Counted from the first letter of the stretch, positions 48,396-58,191 are shown. The stretch is DNA of 64,000 nt from Fictibacillus fluitans (GCF_030418125.1 NZ_JAUHTR010000014.1:42028-106027); one strand, 5' to 3'. Program-made: numbers and translations. The notes: generated by a model from the sequence alone, not told the origin.

Positions 48396-50375
48396 GTGCC
48401 TATGGTGAGAAAAAAGTCCTTTGTTTTACCCCTCTCTTTTTTTCTGCTGATGTCCGTTTCTGCTCCGGCGTATGCGGACCAGCCAGGTTTGAAAACCTTT
48501 CCCCAGCCTGTGGACAAGGAGTCTTGGAAGCTTCCCCGTGACATGACCTGGGGTGATTACCGGCCTGTGCCAGGGATTGACTGGCGAAATTCGGATGTTA
48601 AACCGGAAAGAGTGTTGAAAGGAGCTTTAATCATCGTTGATTTTCCGGATCGTGAATTTATGCTGAGCCAGCCTGAAGGCTCCGAAATTGCAGGAAACCC
48701 TATCAAAACAGGAAACATACCCCGCGATAAAATGGGACAGTTTTGGCTCGATTTTCTGAACAAACCCCAGGCGCTGAATAACTACAGAACGATCAATGAG
48801 TATTGGAGAGAAAACTCCTTCGGTAAATGGGCTGTTGATCTTGATGCTTTTGGTACATACCGCATGGATTCCAATGAATTTCAATATGGGCTGAATGAAT
48901 TTAATCAGATGCAAAACATGCCTCCAGGTTTTTCAGGGAAAAACCTCCGCTCGGAAGCAATCCAGAAAGCACAGGCAGATATCGATGCATCCGGCGAAAA
49001 ATATGATTTTAAATTCGTAGTGCACGCGGGCTATGATGAATCCGGAGTCTGGCAGGAGCTTGGTGAAATGATGTTCCAAAATCCTGAGAGTGTGACAGAT
49101 GAATTCGGACCGCCTAATCCTGATATGCCTAATTCAGCTGTTACCCGCTATGTACCATGGACGTCCTGGTATGCGGCAAAAGGCATTTGGTCCAGTGCCG
49201 GAGGAGGAACGTCCATACAAGGGGAAAATGACGGTATGGGAACGTTCGCCCATGAATTCGGGCACATTATGTCCCTTGGCGATAACTACAACAATCCTTA
49301 CGGGAAACCGGTATCCCGCTCGTATTCCGGCCCTTGGGAGCTGATGAGCCGGGGAAGCTTCAACGGCCCGGGTGGCCCGCACACCCGCTGGATGGTTCCG
49401 GGAACGCTTGGTGCATCGGCTCCATCCCACCATATGCTCAGAAACAAAATCAAACAAGGATTTCTGGCCGACGATCAGTATTTAAATGTGGACCGCGACG
49501 AGCTGGCGCAGACGGGACCCGTTTATGCCAACATATTAGCCCGCGAAGTGCCAAGTGGCAAGGAATTCAGGAGACAGGGCTTGTATGGCATCAACATTAA
49601 AATGGAAGATTTAACGCCGCCTAACTCGCTTGAAGATGACTGGCGCGCGGATATGCAGCGGGGAGCCAAATGGTACAACAACTATACACTTGAAGTTGTT
49701 GACCGTGTCGGCTATGACTCCTTTGTACCAGACTCCGGCGTATTGCTTGCCAAAACAAAAAATACAGAAGCTGCCCCAAATATCTGGGTGGTTGATTCCC
49801 ACAAAGAGGACATAAATCAAACCGACTTTAAACGGCCGGACGGATCGACGGCGATGCTGTCCAAGGGAGATTTCCAGCAGCTTGCCGACTCCCTGTTCAA
49901 AGCAGGTACAGGTGACGGAGTGGTCAGTGAGTATGAGGATTCGTATAACCGACTGCATTTTTATATCCTGAAAAAGAAAACCGATGATCAGGGTGCCCTC
50001 ACCTATCGTGTGGCTGTCAGAAACCTGGATGGTTCCGGACCGTACGAACGGGGAGTGAAAGCCCAAAGAGGAGCCTATCAGTTTGCTGCTCCAGGGCGCG
50101 TTGCCGTATATAATCACGTGGTGACCAACACGGGCGAAGCAAAAGATTTGATCCGCCTTCATGCCAAAACAGAAGCAGGCTGGGAGGTTCAGCTGCAAAA
50201 CAACGTCATAGAATTAGCACCGGGGAAAAGCGTTCAGGTTCCCGTTTATGTTAAAATTCCAGATGGAAAAGACAACCCCAAGCCGACCAGACTTACGTTT
50301 ACAAGTACATCCGAAACCGATCAAAGCCAAAGCTCCACCGTGGTCCAGACGGTTGCCCCGGGAAATAATAAATAG
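48396..50375 (+). CDS. secreted M6-family metalloprotease (immune inhibitor A-like)
   Basis: Exported protease of 659 aa. Signal peptide to about residue 27 (SFVLPLSFFLLMSVSAPAYA). The zinc site is FAHEFGHIMSLGDNYN (HExxHxxGxxD, about 286), followed by SGPWELMSRGSFNG, the Met-turn. The insertion before it (NYRTINEYWRENSFGKW) is typical of M6 peptidases. C-terminal domains from about 430 are beta-rich, ending in an NEW3-type domain (VTNTGEAKDLIRLHAKTEAG). Likely degrades extracellular protein. GTG at 48396 or ATG at 48402 may start it (AGAGG upstream). Monocistronic. Confidence 0.92.
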   Translation: MPMVRKKSFVLPLSFFLLMSVSAPAYADQPGLKTFPQPVDKESWKLPRDMTWGDYRPVPGIDWRNSDVKPERVLKGALIIVDFPDREFMLSQPEGSEIAGNPIKTGNIPRDKMGQFWLDFLNKPQALNNYRTINEYWRENSFGKWAVDLDAFGTYRMDSNEFQYGLNEFNQMQNMPPGFSGKNLRSEAIQKAQADIDASGEKYDFKFVVHAGYDESGVWQELGEMMFQNPESVTDEFGPPNPDMPNSAVTRYVPWTSWYAAKGIWSSAGGGTSIQGENDGMGTFAHEFGHIMSLGDNYNNPYGKPVSRSYSGPWELMSRGSFNGPGGPHTRWMVPGTLGASAPSHHMLRNKIKQGFLADDQYLNVDRDELAQTGPVYANILAREVPSGKEFRRQGLYGINIKMEDLTPPNSLEDDWRADMQRGAKWYNNYTLEVVDRVGYDSFVPDSGVLLAKTKNTEAAPNIWVVDSHKEDINQTDFKRPDGSTAMLSKGDFQQLADSLFKAGTGDGVVSEYEDSYNRLHFYILKKKTDDQGALTYRVAVRNLDGSGPYERGVKAQRGAYQFAAPGRVAVYNHVVTNTGEAKDLIRLHAKTEAGWEVQLQNNVIELAPGKSVQVPVYVKIPDGKDNPKPTRLTFTSTSETDQSQSSTVVQTVAPGNNK

Positions 50376-50376
50376 T

Positions 50377-50415
50377 AAAAAAAGAGCCCTTCATGAAAGC
50401 GAAGGGCCCTTTTTT
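50377..50415. terminator. bidirectional terminator
   Basis: AAAAAAAGAGCCCTTC pairs with GAAGGGCCCTTTTTT with one mismatch. Confidence 0.83.
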
Positions 50416-51349
50416 ACGTTTTTTGTGCTAAAAACTGCTTACCGTATTCTCCATGATGATGAATGGTCGCATGTTCAATCTGTACAGTGGTATGCTTCAA
50501 TTTATACTTTTCTTTCAGCATTTCGTTAATGGCCAGAATGACACAAAACGGCTGTATATGCTCATTGATAAAAACGTGGGCTGTAAGTGAATGATGATCG
50601 GTTGTAACGGTCCAGAGGTGCAGCTCGTGGACATCCTCGACCCCTTCCACTTTCGCAATGTCAGCACGGATTTCTTCTAAGTCCAGTCCTTCAGGAACAG
50701 ATTCCATCAAGATCATATACGACTCTTTTAAAATTTTAAAGCCGCCAGTAAAAATAATGGCCCCTACAATCAAACTGATCAGCGGATCAAAAAAGTAAAA
50801 ATTGGTGAGTTTAATCAAAACTGCAGCCAGGATAACTCCGATGGAGCTGAGAAGGTCCCCGATAAAATGCCAGAGCGCGCTTTTTACGTTTAGATTCTCT
50901 TCTTCCTTCATGCTGCGGCTCAACACAATAGTGAGCACAATATTGACAACCAAACCAATGAACGCAATGATGAGCATTAATTGAAAGTTAATCGTTTCCG
51001 GATGGATAAAACGCTTAATGCCCTCGATAAAAATCCCTATAGCGATAACAGCAAGAGCCAGACCATTCAAGAAGGAAGCAATGATTTCAAAACGCAGAAA
51101 ACCGAACGAAAATTTGGCGTTTGGCTGCCTGGTCGCAAGGTAAATGGCAAGCATGCTTAAACTTAACGCAAGCACGTCGGAAACCATGTGAGCTGAATCG
51201 GATAAAAGCGCCAGAGAGTTGGAGACCAAACCGCCGATTACTTCAACAATGGTGAAAAACAGGGTTAACAGCAAAGTGACCCACAGCGTCTTCTTTGACC
51301 GGCTTTGCACTTTTACGTGAGGGAGGTGGTGATAATCGTAATCAGCCAT
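50414..51349 (-). CDS. cation diffusion facilitator (CzcD/ZitB-like metal exporter)
   Basis: Inner-membrane metal/proton antiporter of 311 aa with six helices. Metal-site residues appear in SLALLSDSAHMVSDVLAL (helix 2, HxxxD) and SALWHFIGDLLSSIGV (helix 5, HxxxD), the Zn-type pair. A cytoplasmic C-terminal domain follows (GVEDVHELHLWTVTTDHHSL). Likely exports Zn2+ (possibly Co/Cd). A Fur/PerR-like 7-1-7 box lies 42 bp upstream. The N-terminal His cluster (YDYHHLPH) may also bind metal. Confidence 0.92.
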   Translation of the reverse strand: MADYDYHHLPHVKVQSRSKKTLWVTLLLTLFFTIVEVIGGLVSNSLALLSDSAHMVSDVLALSLSMLAIYLATRQPNAKFSFGFLRFEIIASFLNGLALAVIAIGIFIEGIKRFIHPETINFQLMLIIAFIGLVVNIVLTIVLSRSMKEEENLNVKSALWHFIGDLLSSIGVILAAVLIKLTNFYFFDPLISLIVGAIIFTGGFKILKESYMILMESVPEGLDLEEIRADIAKVEGVEDVHELHLWTVTTDHHSLTAHVFINEHIQPFCVILAINEMLKEKYKLKHTTVQIEHATIHHHGEYGKQFLAQKT

Positions 51350-51391
51350 TAATGAGTCCCCTTTCTCTACTATTTTAAAATAATTACAAAA

Positions 51392-51406
51392 TGATAATAA
51401 TTATAT
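51392..51406. promoter_or_regulatory. Fur/PerR-type 7-1-7 box upstream of the CDF gene
   Basis: TGATAATAATTATAT. It differs by two bases from either the Fur (TGATAATNATTATCA) or PerR (TTATAATNATTATAA) core, in A/T-rich DNA. Chance similarity is possible. Confidence 0.4.
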
Positions 51407-51498
51407 TATAGTATAGCCTTTTCTGTACCGCAATCTTTTTCTTGCCCTTATTTTATGTAAAAAAGCATGACACGTGCCATGCTTTTTAATGGTAACTT

Positions 51499-52995
51499 CT
51501 ATTCCATTGCCTGAAAATTCATCGCTAAGCCCGCCAATGTTCTTACCATAACGCCGGTAGCGCCTTTGGGACCGAGCGCCGAGGGTTTGGAGGAGTACGC
51601 CGTTCCTGCGATATCCAGGTGAACCCACGGGGTTTTCCCTGCGAATTCTCCCACAAAAAGACCCCCTGTGATGGCATGGCCCAGCCGTCCTGTGGAATTA
51701 TTTAAATCTGCCACATCACTTGAGCGCAGCATTTCTCTAAAATGAGGATGGCTTGGCAGCTGCCATAGATATTCTCCCTCATGATCCGCTGAATTCCTCA
51801 CCTGCTCAAAAAAATCTTCGTTATTGGTCACTGCACCCGTCGTAGTATCACCCAGAGCGACCACAACGCCTCCTGTCAGTGTCGCCACATCAACCAGATA
51901 ATTGGCTCCCATTTCTTTAGCATACGTTATGGCATCTGCGAGGATCAGCCTTCCCTCGGCATCCGTATTTCTTACTTCAATCGTTTTACCGCTGAGCGAG
52001 GTAAAAACGTCTCCGGGTTTCATGGCTTTTCCATTTATCAGGTTTTCGCTTGAGGGAATAACAAAGAGGATATTGGTTTGCGGCTTCAGTTGTCCGACAA
52101 TCTCCATGGCTCCCAGGACTGCGGCGCTGCCTCCCATATCGCTTTTCATTTCATGCATATTGGATGCCGGTTTGATTGAATACCCGCCAGAATCGAACGT
52201 AAGCCCTTTTCCAACCAGGGCCAGCACATGATCCCATGTGTCCCTCCCCTTATATTTAACCGTAATCAGCTTTGGCGGTTCATCCGATCCCTTTGAAACC
52301 GCCAGAAGTGCCCCCATACCGAGCCTTTCCATATCTTCCCGCTCAAGGATCTCATAATCCATTCTGTATTTCCTTGCAATTCCCAGGGCAGCTTGAGCCA
52401 AATCAGTGGGGGTCATCAGATTGCCTGGTGTATTGATAAGGTTTCTGGCCGTATTGATTCCTGTTCCAAAAGCATAACCGCTCGTAAGTCCTTTCTCCGT
52501 ACCGCTGTCAGAACTATACACACTGATCTCTGTCAGCTTTTTGTCGCGCTCATTGGTCCGCTCTTTGTAGTTTTCAAACGCGTAGCTTGCCGCCGTGACG
52601 GCCTCAGCCAGTGCGTGTGCAAGTCGTTCAGGAGAAATCTTCTCATTTCCAAAGGTTTCCATAACCACAGCAGCTTTTTCCCGCTTTTCCCGGGTCAGCT
52701 GTCCCACCGCTCTTCCAAAAGCCTCTCTTATTGTTTCGTACTTGGCGTCATTACGGCGCCCAAGCCCGATAAAATAGATCCGCTTGGCCCCGATGATGCC
52801 AAAGGTATGAACCTTGGTTACAGCCTTTGCCTGTGTCAGTATATCTCCTTCACGCAGCAGCTGGGTAATATGGCCGTTAAACGCCTCATCAAGTTCGGCA
52901 GGAATGCCTTCCAATTTTTTATGATCTGCCCATAGGCCGACAAGCAGCGCTTCCTCTGTATCTGCTTTCCTCCAGTTTTCTTTTACCTTATACAT
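51499..52995 (-). CDS. pepA: leucyl aminopeptidase (M17, PepA/YuiE)
   Basis: Cytosolic dizinc peptidase of 498 aa. The N-terminal macro-like domain runs to about 165. The catalytic domain has VGKGLTFDSGGYSIKP (Lys and Asp ligands, about 258), MKSDMGGSAAVLGAM, and the family signature NTDAEGRLILADA (about 340). Length is standard. AAAGGAGG precedes the ATG. It corresponds to B. subtilis yuiE next to yuiD, though a DUF309 gene has come between. Confidence 0.96.
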   Translation of the reverse strand: MYKVKENWRKADTEEALLVGLWADHKKLEGIPAELDEAFNGHITQLLREGDILTQAKAVTKVHTFGIIGAKRIYFIGLGRRNDAKYETIREAFGRAVGQLTREKREKAAVVMETFGNEKISPERLAHALAEAVTAASYAFENYKERTNERDKKLTEISVYSSDSGTEKGLTSGYAFGTGINTARNLINTPGNLMTPTDLAQAALGIARKYRMDYEILEREDMERLGMGALLAVSKGSDEPPKLITVKYKGRDTWDHVLALVGKGLTFDSGGYSIKPASNMHEMKSDMGGSAAVLGAMEIVGQLKPQTNILFVIPSSENLINGKAMKPGDVFTSLSGKTIEVRNTDAEGRLILADAITYAKEMGANYLVDVATLTGGVVVALGDTTTGAVTNNEDFFEQVRNSADHEGEYLWQLPSHPHFREMLRSSDVADLNNSTGRLGHAITGGLFVGEFAGKTPWVHLDIAGTAYSSKPSALGPKGATGVMVRTLAGLAMNFQAME

Positions 52996-53031
52996 GCAAA
53001 TCCTCCTTTTTCGAGGTGTGTTAAAGTCAGT

Positions 53032-53418
53032 TTATTCTTCTTCCTTCTCTTTTAGTAGCAGGATCAGCTCTGGCAGGACCGGCAGCTTTTTCACTTCTTC
53101 AAAAGGAACCCTGTCAATCTGCTTTGGCATTCTCCTCAAACACTCTTCAACAAAATGATGAACCTGCTCCACATTCATTCCCCAATAAAAGGGTCGATAG
53201 TCGTTCAAATAATCATGGGCAGCCCTCATCATGGCTCTTGCTCCCTTTACATTTCCATATTCATAATGATAAACAGCCACTGACATCTGCAGCAGCCCCT
53301 TCAGGAAATAATTGCTCTTATCCGTCATCCACATTTCCTCGAGGAGATCATGGCAGGTATAATAATCTCCTTCGTTGAATGAAATAAAAAACTGATAGTA
53401 TTCCATAGGATAGTTCAT
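53032..53418 (-). CDS. DUF309 family protein (YpuF-like)
   Basis: A 128-aa helical cytosolic protein. YYQFFISFNEGDYYTCHDLL followed by EEMWM is the DUF309 motif, an alpha-hairpin with conserved His-Asp. LQMSVAVYHYEYGNVKGA forms the second repeat-like helix pair. I start at the ATG at 53418 near GGTGGGG; upstream in-frame ATGs to 53553 lack ribosome sites. Function is unknown. It is placed between pepA and the divergent yuiD. Confidence 0.83.
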   Translation of the reverse strand: MNYPMEYYQFFISFNEGDYYTCHDLLEEMWMTDKSNYFLKGLLQMSVAVYHYEYGNVKGARAMMRAAHDYLNDYRPFYWGMNVEQVHHFVEECLRRMPKQIDRVPFEEVKKLPVLPELILLLKEKEEE

Positions 53419-53582
53419 TTCCCCACCTGCTTTCATTTCTATCATACCAAATTGCTTCGGCATCACTTTATTTTTTCCCTTAAGAACAACAAGATTGCAG
53501 ACAGGAAAAAAAGGGTAATATGAAATCATTAGAACAAACTTATCTCTATACATTGTAGAAAAAGGCTGCGAGGAGACGATCT

Positions 53583-54065
53583 ATGGACCTGTTTTTTAAT
53601 TTTCCTTTACTTGCTTCCTTATTAGGAATACTAATGGCTCAATTTTTGAAAATACCTATTACGTACCTGGAGACAAAACAAGTGAGATGGGATTTGTTTA
53701 TCAGTACGGGGGGGATGCCAAGTTCACACTCTGCCGCAGTTACCGGGCTTGCAACTGGAGTTGCTCTTAGAGAAGGATTGGGCAGCTCAATATTCGCCGT
53801 AGCTTGCATGTTTGCCATCATTGTCATGTATGACGCCAAAGGTATACGGTGGCATGCAGGAGAACAAGCGGCCGTATTGAATAAGTTAGTAACTGATTTC
53901 CGAGAGCATGTGGAAATCAGCGAAGCACTGAAAAAAAACGACGTCAAAGAAAAGCACAAGCAATTAAAGGAGCTTCTTGGACATCAGCCTGACGAAGTGT
54001 TTTACGGCGCCTTGCTTGGAATTGTCCAAACACTGATTGTCTATTGGCTTTTCTTCGTTCTTTAA
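53583..54065 (+). CDS. yuiD: divergent PAP2-family membrane protein (YuiD)
   Basis: A 160-aa membrane protein of the DUF212/YuiD family. It has GGMPSSHSAAVTGLATGVAL, the PAP2-like phosphatase loop with the catalytic His, ASMF-type helices, and VMYDAKGIRWHAGEQAAVLN with the second conserved site. Possibly a lipid or prenyl phosphatase. The ATG follows AGGAGACG. It ends 12 bp before the BtuF-like gene, so they form an operon. Confidence 0.92.
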   Translation: MDLFFNFPLLASLLGILMAQFLKIPITYLETKQVRWDLFISTGGMPSSHSAAVTGLATGVALREGLGSSIFAVACMFAIIVMYDAKGIRWHAGEQAAVLNKLVTDFREHVEISEALKKNDVKEKHKQLKELLGHQPDEVFYGALLGIVQTLIVYWLFFVL

Positions 54066-54077
54066 GGGGTGAAGATT

Positions 54078-54872
54078 ATGAGATTAGTGTCTATTTGTCC
54101 GAGTAATACTGAGCTTGTTGATTATCTGGGATTAACGGAGCAGCTGGTGGCGGTTGATGACTTCTCCGACTGGCCGGAACGGGTTCGCACCCTGCCAAAA
54201 TTGGGGCCGGATCTATCGATCAATATGGAGATGGTGGAAGAATTAAAGCCAGATCTTGTGATCGCTTCCCTAAGTGTTCCGGGAATGGAAAAAAACATTG
54301 CTGAGCTGGAGCGGCGCAACATTCCGCATGTCGTGTATAACCCAAACACGCTTGAAGATATTGCAGAGGACCTGAAAGACCTCGGCCGACGAACCGGTGT
54401 CGAAAAGCGTGCGGATTATCTTGTTTCTCAATATAAAGATTTGATAAATGAATATAAGACGTTCGCATCAAGTGTAAAAGAAAAGAAAAAGCTTTATTGG
54501 GAATGGTGGCCAAAGCCCGTATTCACACCCGGAAAGCAAAATTGGCTCACCCAGATCTCCCACCTGGCTGGGGCTGTTAATGTATTTGAAGATATAGAGC
54601 AGCCAAGTATCCAGACCACCTGGGAAGACGTGGTAAAACGCGATCCTGACGAGATTTGCATTGCGTGGGTCGGTGTAAGAAAACAAAAAGTTAAACCCGA
54701 AGTACTGGAAAAGCGTCCAGGCTGGTCAGACCTGCGGGCGGTTAAGGCAAATAAGGTACATATTCTGGAGGAGCACCTTTTTTGCCGGCCATCTCCCCGA
54801 CTGCTCGACGGGCTGCAAAAGCTTCATCAAGTTTTATGGAAGCAAAAGCAGCCGACTCAAACGGCCAATTAA
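54078..54872 (+). CDS. BtuF-like cobalamin-binding domain protein without signal peptide
   Basis: A 264-aa type III periplasmic-binding fold protein. RLVSICPSNTELVDYLGLTE and LPKLGPDLSINMEMVEELKPDLVI match the vitamin B12/iron-siderophore binding family. No signal peptide or lipobox precedes it. It starts directly with the first beta strand (ATG 54078, six bases after GGGGTG), so it stays in the cytosol. No BtuCD genes adjoin. It may be an intracellular corrinoid or metal-chelate binding protein of unknown role. Co-transcribed with yuiD. Confidence 0.85.
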   Translation: MRLVSICPSNTELVDYLGLTEQLVAVDDFSDWPERVRTLPKLGPDLSINMEMVEELKPDLVIASLSVPGMEKNIAELERRNIPHVVYNPNTLEDIAEDLKDLGRRTGVEKRADYLVSQYKDLINEYKTFASSVKEKKKLYWEWWPKPVFTPGKQNWLTQISHLAGAVNVFEDIEQPSIQTTWEDVVKRDPDEICIAWVGVRKQKVKPEVLEKRPGWSDLRAVKANKVHILEEHLFCRPSPRLLDGLQKLHQVLWKQKQPTQTAN

Positions 54873-54874
54873 CT

Positions 54875-54908
54875 AAAAAAAGCTTCAAGCCATCGAGCTT
54901 GAAGCTTT
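54875..54908. terminator. bidirectional terminator
   Basis: AAAAAAAGCTTCAAGC pairs with GCTTGAAGCTTTT. Confidence 0.85.
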
Positions 54909-54909
54909 T

Positions 54910-55605
54910 CTAATACAATTGTTTACGGAAGCGCTGCATGGATTTTTGCTCGTTCCATATTTTCAGTTCCTTTTCGGTTACTCTCCCGGAACCTTTCTGT
55001 ACGACATAAACACTTAAGGTCTTCTTGCCCCACTTTTGGTAAACGTCCTGTATGGTTTCAAAATACAAATCTATCTTTTTGCCTTTTATCGCTGAGCCCG
55101 TATCGGCAACCACCCCAAAACCATAACCGGGTATAAACAGAATCGTGCCGATCGGAAAGATGTCCGGATCCGCTGCGATTGTGGAATAAAGATCCCTCTT
55201 GACCCGCAGTCCTGATTTGGTGATACCGTAGGCAGGATGCGCCTTGCTTTTGCCGGTGGACTCCACGCCTGCGGTATAGCCTGTGGCCGTGACTTTGACC
55301 GATGGATAAGCTGAAACATCAAATTGATCCAATGCCGTGGTTTTCGGGGGAAATGTTTCGGCATTCACCTTAAACTCATGTCCCCATATGCCGGCAGTCT
55401 TCTCCATGGCTTGTGATAAAACGAGAATCGCTTTTGCCCCTGCACGCTCGAAGATATTTTTTTGCGGTTCCTGCAAGCTTGCAGTTGCATAGTGAGACAC
55501 ATCACCCGGCTTTACTCCTGATATGGAAGACAGGGTAGCAAGCATTGCCCACACCAGCAGCATTGTCATCATGAGCCTTTTGGCACTCTTTATGAAATAA
55601 CGCAA
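54910..55605 (-). CDS. yuiC: 3D-domain peptidoglycan hydrolase (YuiC)
   Basis: Secreted or membrane-tethered 231-aa protein. An N-terminal helix ([17 protein letters not shown]) is followed by a spacer and the 3D domain: [15 protein letters not shown], then [19 protein letters not shown] and [20 protein letters not shown], where three Asp define the fold. B. subtilis YuiC is a muralytic transglycosylase, a functional analogue of resuscitation-promoting factors. The TTG at 55605, seven bases after AGAGGAG, is the best start; a much longer frame lacks a ribosome site. Confidence 0.9.
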   Translation of the reverse strand: MRYFIKSAKRLMMTMLLVWAMLATLSSISGVKPGDVSHYATASLQEPQKNIFERAGAKAILVLSQAMEKTAGIWGHEFKVNAETFPPKTTALDQFDVSAYPSVKVTATGYTAGVESTGKSKAHPAYGITKSGLRVKRDLYSTIAADPDIFPIGTILFIPGYGFGVVADTGSAIKGKKIDLYFETIQDVYQKWGKKTLSVYVVQKGSGRVTEKELKIWNEQKSMQRFRKQLY

Positions 55606-55673
55606 ACCCTCACTCCTCTCTTCACGTAGTATTTTCCAAGAGAAGTAAATTTTATACCGCAGGAAGACGCATA

Positions 55674-55706
55674 AAAAAAGAACCTTCCTGTACAAACAGA
55701 AGATTC
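55674..55706 (-). terminator. terminator between yuiB and yuiC
   Basis: AGAA-CTTCTG / CAGGAAGGTTCT imperfect stem then TTTTTTT on the minus strand. Confidence 0.65.
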
Positions 55707-56023
55707 TAAAACATTTGATATCCTCTTACCCGCAGCATACGGATGGCCATTCCGGACAGAAGAGCGCCAATCATTCCGCATGCCAGGATTGCAATATCAA
55801 CGGCTTGTAAATGAATGAAATCCTGCCCCAGCTCGGAAAAGCTTTTCGCCGGGCTTGAGAAATATGTAAAGAATTTAACGTGATCTACAATCATTACAAC
55901 GACAACGGGATAAATTACAGCCATTACCCAAGTCGCGCGCAATAGCATGTTTAAAAGGAAACCGATTCCAAAGAATAATACAATAAACAAAAGCATGGAA
56001 ATAAACAACTGCGGTAAATACAT
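55706..56023 (-). CDS. yuiB: YuiB-like membrane protein
   Basis: A 105-aa membrane protein with three helices (about 5-30, 34-52, 75-95). [21 protein letters not shown] at the start (shown to 20 residues as [20 protein letters not shown]) and [19 protein letters not shown] in the loop match Bacillus YuiB. Function unknown. GGGGGTG precedes the ATG. The order yuiC-yuiB-yuiA follows B. subtilis. Confidence 0.88.
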   Translation of the reverse strand: MYLPQLFISMLLFIVLFFGIGFLLNMLLRATWVMAVIYPVVVVMIVDHVKFFTYFSSPAKSFSELGQDFIHLQAVDIAILACGMIGALLSGMAIRMLRVRGYQMF

Positions 56024-56089
56024 TTCTTCACCCCCGTATTCAAAGCTAGTTTACTGAAACAAAGGGTTAAAGTCAATATAAGGATAATA

Positions 56090-56119
56090 AAAGAGGAGCA
56101 TCAGGTAATCGCCTGATGC
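56090..56119 (-). terminator. terminator of yuiA
   Basis: GCATCAGG/CCTGATGC stem then CTCCTCTTTTATT on the minus strand. Confidence 0.72.
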
Positions 56120-56132
56120 CCCTTCTTCTCTA

Positions 56133-56267
56133 TTATGCGTCTCTTTTTTTTCCGCTGCCACAGCACTCTTCACAAGTCTCAGAGCCACCTAATAATAGTT
56201 GGAAATAGCCTTTTCCCTCACAATATTGGCACTTCTCTTGTGTTTTTGTACGTGTTGATGTTGTCAT
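56133..56267 (-). CDS. yuiA: YuiA family zinc-finger peptide (44 aa)
   Basis: Reads MTTSTRTKTQEKCQYCEGKG, then YFQLLLGGSETCEECCGSG and KKRDA. Two CxxCxGxG-type knuckles, as in DnaJ zinc fingers, are joined by a short hydrophobic LLLGGSET segment characteristic of YuiA. AGGGGAG lies nine bases before the ATG at 56267. It was identified by reading the minus strand in the gap upstream of yuiB and fits the conserved yuiABC order. Confidence 0.87.
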   Translation of the reverse strand: MTTSTRTKTQEKCQYCEGKGYFQLLLGGSETCEECCGSGKKRDA

Positions 56268-56409
56268 TAGACGGCACTCCCCTTGTTTGAATTTTCTGAT
56301 AATATAACAGGAAACAAAAAACTTGAAAAGGGGTCATTTTCGTCCATATCGCCTATGTAAGCGTAAACATCAATAAATATCTGAATCTTTGTACGATTTT
56401 CTTACAATA

Positions 56410-56892
56410 TTAACGATTATCAAATATTTTATAAGAAGTGTACCCGAAGACATCACCCGGGTTGATATCCTCCAGCAGGGATGCTTCTTTTTCCTTTAAA
56501 AAATGATGAACCATGACTGAAGTTGCAGGGTCCTCCCTCAGTTCCTCAGGATGCAAAAACTTTACCTCTTCGATTTCCCTATCCTGTGGAATAAGCGAAC
56601 CTCCTGTGGGTTTAAGGAGGAAAATAACCATGTTATCACTGATTTCATGATTGATCACACCTGTCCTTACTCCCAGGATGCCAACGGGTTTGCTTGTGAT
56701 TCCGGTTTCTTCTTTCACCTCACGGGCCGCTGCTTCATCCACTGTCTCCCCGGCATTGACAAAACCCGCCGGGATCGACCACTTGCCTTTAAGTCCGCCA
56801 TAATTCTTTTTGACCATCAGCCATTTGCCATCTTGAATGACGAGTCCCGCTGCCGCGAGCCATACGCTGCCTCTGTCTTTCTTTTTGCTCAT
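56410..56892 (-). CDS. NUDIX hydrolase
   Basis: A 160-aa pyrophosphohydrolase. The Nudix box GFVNAGETVDEAAAREVKEE followed by TGI is intact (G-5x-E-7x-REUxEExGU). Strands LAAAGLVIQDGKWLMVKK precede it. The C-terminal part (HHFLKEKEASLLEDINPGD) is specific to Bacillus members. Substrate is a nucleoside diphosphate derivative of unknown kind. GGAGGCG precedes the ATG. Confidence 0.93.
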   Translation of the reverse strand: MSKKKDRGSVWLAAAGLVIQDGKWLMVKKNYGGLKGKWSIPAGFVNAGETVDEAAAREVKEETGITSKPVGILGVRTGVINHEISDNMVIFLLKPTGGSLIPQDREIEEVKFLHPEELREDPATSVMVHHFLKEKEASLLEDINPGDVFGYTSYKIFDNR

Positions 56893-56988
56893 GTTCCTTC
56901 GCCTCCTACACGATGCCTTCCTTCACTATTATATATAAAAAAAACAGAGCTCCGAAAGGAACTCTGTTCGATATGCTGCTTATACTAA

Positions 56989-58191
56989 TTAAAATAATTT
57001 AAGCTTACCTTTTTTAACGACCATTGGTACGCCGCCAAGCAAGAAGAGGTAGCGGTTATCAATGACTTTTTTCATTGCTGAAGCAGTGGATCCGAACAAT
57101 TTCTTGTTTCCGACTACTCCAATCGCTTCGCCTTTACCTAGAGAAGCAACTGTACCTTTATTGTCGAACGTGAATTCTTCCATCTTTCCGCCGCCGTTAA
57201 TCAGCGTTTTCAGGTTGCGTCCGAGCGTATATGCCTGCTGAATCGCAATCTGTGCAGTTGGAGGATAAGGACGGTTGATTTCTTCATTGATAATCAGCGC
57301 ACAGTCACCCACTACGAAGATGTAGTCATAACCAGGCATACGAAGGTCTTTGTCCACTTTTACACGTCCGCGCATGGTTTCAAATCCAGCTTCTTCAACT
57401 AGATGGTTACCACGCACTCCACCCGTCCAAACAACGGTTGCAGCCTTGATTTCTTCACCTGATGCAAGAAGTACTCCGTCTTCATTACACTCTTTAATTG
57501 GAGTGTTTACAAGGAATTCCACACCACGGCGTTCAAGGTTGTTGATTGCGTATTCCACTAGCTCTTCGTCAAAACCAGGGAGAACGTTTGGTGCTGCTTC
57601 AATATTGATGATGCGTACTTTTTCGCGAGGAATATCATATTCCTTGCAAAGCTCAGGAACACGGTCTGCCAATTCACCGACAAACTCGATTCCAGTGAAG
57701 CCCGCTCCGCCGACTACAATATTGATAAGCTCCTGCTTTTGCCCTTCGTTGTTGTAACGAGCAAAATTATAATCGATATGCTCACGGATTTCGCGGACAG
57801 AGTTGATGCTGCGGATGCTCATTGCATTTTCTTTAAGTCCCTGGATACCGAAAGTTTCAGGATCAGATCCAAGAGCAATAATAAGGTAATCGTATGTTAA
57901 TTCACCATTTTGGAGAACGACGCGCTTTTCGTCTTTTTTGATTTCAACCACTGTATCTTGTACAAAGTTGATTTTATTTGTATCAATGATGTCATCGATC
58001 ATGATACGAGTACGGTCATGGTGCAGCGTACCGGCTGCATTTTCGTGCAACCAAGTTGTTTGGTAGTGATAGTTGTGCTTGTTAACAAGCGTAATCTCGG
58101 CATTGTTCAATCCAAGCTCTTTCTCCAGGCGTACAGCGGACATCATACCGCCATATCCTCCACCAATGATTAAAATTTTTGGCTTACTCAT
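56989..58191 (-). CDS. yumB: type II NADH dehydrogenase (NDH-2, YumB)
   Basis: Membrane-peripheral flavoprotein of 400 aa passing electrons from NADH to menaquinone without pumping protons. FAD-binding [20 protein letters not shown] opens the protein. The NADH loop is [17 protein letters not shown] (about 165), and [20 protein letters not shown] with [11 protein letters not shown] contacts FAD and quinone. A C-terminal amphipathic helix anchors it. It is divergent from yumC. A Rex-like operator lies about 72 bp upstream, suggesting control by the NADH/NAD+ ratio. Confidence 0.94.
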   Translation of the reverse strand: MSKPKILIIGGGYGGMMSAVRLEKELGLNNAEITLVNKHNYHYQTTWLHENAAGTLHHDRTRIMIDDIIDTNKINFVQDTVVEIKKDEKRVVLQNGELTYDYLIIALGSDPETFGIQGLKENAMSIRSINSVREIREHIDYNFARYNNEGQKQELINIVVGGAGFTGIEFVGELADRVPELCKEYDIPREKVRIINIEAAPNVLPGFDEELVEYAINNLERRGVEFLVNTPIKECNEDGVLLASGEEIKAATVVWTGGVRGNHLVEEAGFETMRGRVKVDKDLRMPGYDYIFVVGDCALIINEEINRPYPPTAQIAIQQAYTLGRNLKTLINGGGKMEEFTFDNKGTVASLGKGEAIGVVGNKKLFGSTASAMKKVIDNRYLFLLGGVPMVVKKGKLKLF

